A stretch of 22,291 nucleotides of DNA. It comes from a virus. Shown here in pieces: positions 20,286 to 22,291 of this stretch (position 1 is the stretch's first letter; each line of letters starts with the position of its first letter). The DNA lies in IMG/VR virus record IMGVR_UViG_3300022542_000409, positions 1 to 22,291 of that record, one strand, 5' to 3'. The translations under genes were made by a program, and so were the position numbers. The notes beneath the pieces were generated by a model, which was not told the DNA's origin, made no database searches, and saw only the letters and a list, made by a program, of their open reading frames with translations.

Positions 20286-21392
20286 ATGGCATTTATCAAA
20301 ATACCAACAATCAGCTCAATCACAGAAGGATACAAACAGGTCAAAAGTACCATTGACAATACTGTAGCCGATTGGTTGGGTCAGACACCTATGGGTCAAT
20401 ACTACCAACAGCAAGAGCTCGATCGGATTCAGAGACAGAGACAGCAACAGTACGCTGGTGACATTACAACTGCTACAAGCAAGCTCGGTGCGATCTCTTC
20501 TGGATATCCTACTACGGAGGCAGAGAGAATCAGTTTATTAAATATGGTCAGACCTGACATTGCCGCAATCAACCAAGTACCCGCATTGCGTGAACAATAT
20601 CTGGCAGGTAGGGATGGTGGCGGTGCTCCTCCAACCATGAGAGATGTCCCGCCCCAACAACTCGCTCAAGAAATTCCCGGCGTTGACCCATTCACTTTTG
20701 ATTATGATACTCAAGTTAGAAAGGCTTACGATAGCTTGGCAAAGTTCTACGAGAAACTAATCGGATTCGCTAAAGGCGACTTGGATCTTGCTAAACGGAT
20801 GCTTGAATACACCTATCAGCAGGGGATGAGAGAAACCACCTCAGAGTTCGCTGAACGAACTGCTGATGTAATAAGGGAAGAGACAATCGAAGTCCCCAAG
20901 CTAATCACCGCACTTCCCAGGCGGGGAGTATTGGCTTCTGGATTCGGCGGAGAGCAGAAACGAGTTCAAGAAGAGGGCTACCAAGCTCGAAAAGATGTGC
21001 TAAGTAGAGTGAAAGCAGACACCGAAAGTAGGCTTTCAAAAGAGCGTGAATTCACCTTAGAAGAGAGAGAGACGGGTTACGAGAAACGAGGCTTTGACCT
21101 AGAGCGAGAGAGACGCAAAGAGTCGCAAGAAATGGCTCGAACAGAGCGAGGTGTAGCATCTGATGTGTACACCGCACAGCTACAGAAGCAATCTCAAGAA
21201 GAAGCTAGGCGTACCACGAATATCCAAACTCGTTATACAGGAGGTATCATTGGAGATGCCGGAGGCGGAGATACTTCTGACAAATGGCAGGGTAAAGACG
21301 CTCAAGGTCGTGAATACGGCGGATGGTATTGGAAACCCGAACTCAATAAAGCCCAAAGATATTGGGGTGGTGATACTTGGACAGATCAATAA
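20286..21392 (+). CDS. Internal virion (ejection-type) coiled-coil protein
   Basis: A 368-residue, Gln/Arg/Glu-rich, mostly helical protein. The N-terminus has a short amphipathic region, then QYYQQQELDRIQRQRQQQ. Long helices follow (VRKAYDSLAKFYEKLIGFAK, DLDLAKRMLEYTYQQGMRET), and a highly charged coiled coil at about 230-320 (SRLSKEREFTLEERETGY, DLERERRKESQEMARTE). The C-terminus is Gly- and Trp-rich (GREYGGWYWKPELN). Position after fibre genes and composition fit internal proteins that are ejected ahead of the DNA, but sequence homology is not recognised. TAGGAG precedes the ATG. Confidence 0.55.
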   Translation: MAFIKIPTISSITEGYKQVKSTIDNTVADWLGQTPMGQYYQQQELDRIQRQRQQQYAGDITTATSKLGAISSGYPTTEAERISLLNMVRPDIAAINQVPALREQYLAGRDGGGAPPTMRDVPPQQLAQEIPGVDPFTFDYDTQVRKAYDSLAKFYEKLIGFAKGDLDLAKRMLEYTYQQGMRETTSEFAERTADVIREETIEVPKLITALPRRGVLASGFGGEQKRVQEEGYQARKDVLSRVKADTESRLSKEREFTLEERETGYEKRGFDLERERRKESQEMARTERGVASDVYTAQLQKQSQEEARRTTNIQTRYTGGIIGDAGGGDTSDKWQGKDAQGREYGGWYWKPELNKAQRYWGGDTWTDQ

Positions 21393-21405
21393 TTAGGAGG
21401 CAACT

Positions 21406-22291
21406 ATGGCACTCGATACACAAGAAGCACAGGCAATACAAGCCAGCAATAATCCAAACATAGTCTCCCCGACTTATACAGGTGCGGGAGGCACTACTAC
21501 TGCTGGAACTACGTTGCAAGCACCGCCCCCGCAGGCGATGGCAATTCCCGGAATGGAGCAAGCAACTAATGTAGCGACTCAAATGGGAGGAGAGCTTTAC
21601 GGCTCACAAATGGTTCCAGGAATGGAATCACAACGTAATGCAATGATCCAAGAGTTGATGGATTATGATGGGATGCTCGATAAAATTTATGCAGGGCAAT
21701 CTTATTTCCCGCAAGTTGAAGGGTATGTGGATAATCCCGCCGACCTTTTCCAAGGAGTAGGGGCAATCTCTGGTCAGACTTCGGGCGATATTACTCGCAC
21801 CGCATCTACTATTGATGCTACTGAGCGAGCCTACAATATGGCAATCGGCAACGTAATGGATCGGATGATGGATTTCATGTCGATGCAACAAGAGCAGTCA
21901 CGATGGGAAAAGGAATTTGAGCTTGAAAAAGCCAAAGTCTCGGGTACAGGGGGAGACGCTAGAGCCGATCAGATGGCGATGGCAGTCTTATTCGGAGCCG
22001 ATCCACAAATGGTAGCAACGGGCGATGTAGCTCAAGCAATGGCTTCGGCAACTGGAGCACCCACACCTCAATCACTAGCTCAAGCGTCTATGCTTAACAC
22101 GGGCGGATCAGCTAAGTATTTATCATTATTCCAAGCATTTAACCAGGGTGGCGGGCAATTAACTGCTTCTGAGGCACAGGTTATTAGAACTAATCAAGCT
22201 ACCAAGCGACAAGTTGAAGACCTTTGGAGTTTATACAAAAGAGTTCCTTCATATCAAAAAGGTCCATTAGGTCAAGGTCAGTTGGGTGGAC
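21406..22291 (+). CDS. Internal virion-type protein, 3' end cut by the window
   Basis: From ATG 21406, after TTAGGAGG, 295 codons are open to the window edge with no stop. The first 50 residues are low complexity (Gly/Thr/Ala/Pro with TTTAGTTLQAPPPQAMA). A helical, Met/Gln-rich part follows (NMAIGNVMDRMMDFMSMQQE, then RWEKEFELEKAK), then an Ala/Gly/Gln-rich stretch (MVATGDVAQAMASATGAPT). It resembles internal ejection proteins or long tape-like structural proteins in composition. No family is recognised and the full length is unknown. Confidence 0.55.
   Translation, partial: MALDTQEAQAIQASNNPNIVSPTYTGAGGTTTAGTTLQAPPPQAMAIPGMEQATNVATQMGGELYGSQMVPGMESQRNAMIQELMDYDGMLDKIYAGQSYFPQVEGYVDNPADLFQGVGAISGQTSGDITRTASTIDATERAYNMAIGNVMDRMMDFMSMQQEQSRWEKEFELEKAKVSGTGGDARADQMAMAVLFGADPQMVATGDVAQAMASATGAPTPQSLAQASMLNTGGSAKYLSLFQAFNQGGGQLTASEAQVIRTNQATKRQVEDLWSLYKRVPSYQKGPLGQGQLGG

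Noticed and set aside
1-22291. Alternative genetic code (TGA or TAG reassigned)
   Set aside because: TGA and TAG end genes at sensible places, with overlapping starts and ribosome sites, and major genes have no internal in-frame TGA or TAG.

Overview
The window looks like part of the genome of an uncultured tailed bacteriophage (Caudoviricetes). Nothing in it points to a cellular chromosome. Every supported gene lies on the + strand, genes are packed with 1-4 base overlaps (ATGA, TAATG), and strong AGGAGG-type ribosome binding sites precede most starts. TGA, TAA and TAG all act as stops, so the bacterial code 11 fits. The host cannot be named from the sequence. I see no tRNA, CRISPR array, integrase, transposase, replication, lysis or lysogeny gene.

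Region 1 (1-2172) holds early-type accessory genes: a von Willebrand A (VWA) protein with a complete MIDAS metal site, a protein with two zinc sites, a small helical protein resembling the Acb2/Tad1 family of cyclic-nucleotide sponges, and several small unknowns, including a 25-residue membrane peptide.

Region 2 (2173-6274) is the packaging module. It has a free-standing terminase nuclease domain without its ATPase half, three small genes and a long portal protein with a Gly/Met/Pro-rich tail.

Region 3 (6276-10419) is a run of small virion-type proteins. Several are beta-rich (one with four 19-20 residue repeats), followed by coiled-coil proteins, a DUF4177-like protein, a 23-residue membrane peptide and small polar proteins.

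Region 4 (10534-13676) is the head module: scaffold, HK97-fold major capsid protein, a conspicuous RNA hairpin, a GT-A type glycosyltransferase and a very lysine-rich protein.

Region 5 (13686-22291) carries two more small beta proteins, a LamG/DUF2341 adhesin, a head-tail adaptor, a beta-propeller-like tail protein, two fibre or adhesin proteins (one with three tandem repeats) and two probable internal (ejection) proteins, the last cut by the window edge. No tape-measure or tail-tube gene is visible. Together with the adaptor, propeller-like and internal proteins, this suggests a short-tailed (podovirus-like) particle.

The most unusual non-coding feature is a pair of related units at about 3292-3380 and 9647-9731. 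Each has a TTGACA promoter-like element at the 3' end of a gene, then an AAGGRATAAC motif, then a GC hairpin with a T-run. They sit ahead of the genes leading to the portal and to the scaffold/capsid respectively, and could be attenuated late promoters or sources of a short phage RNA.
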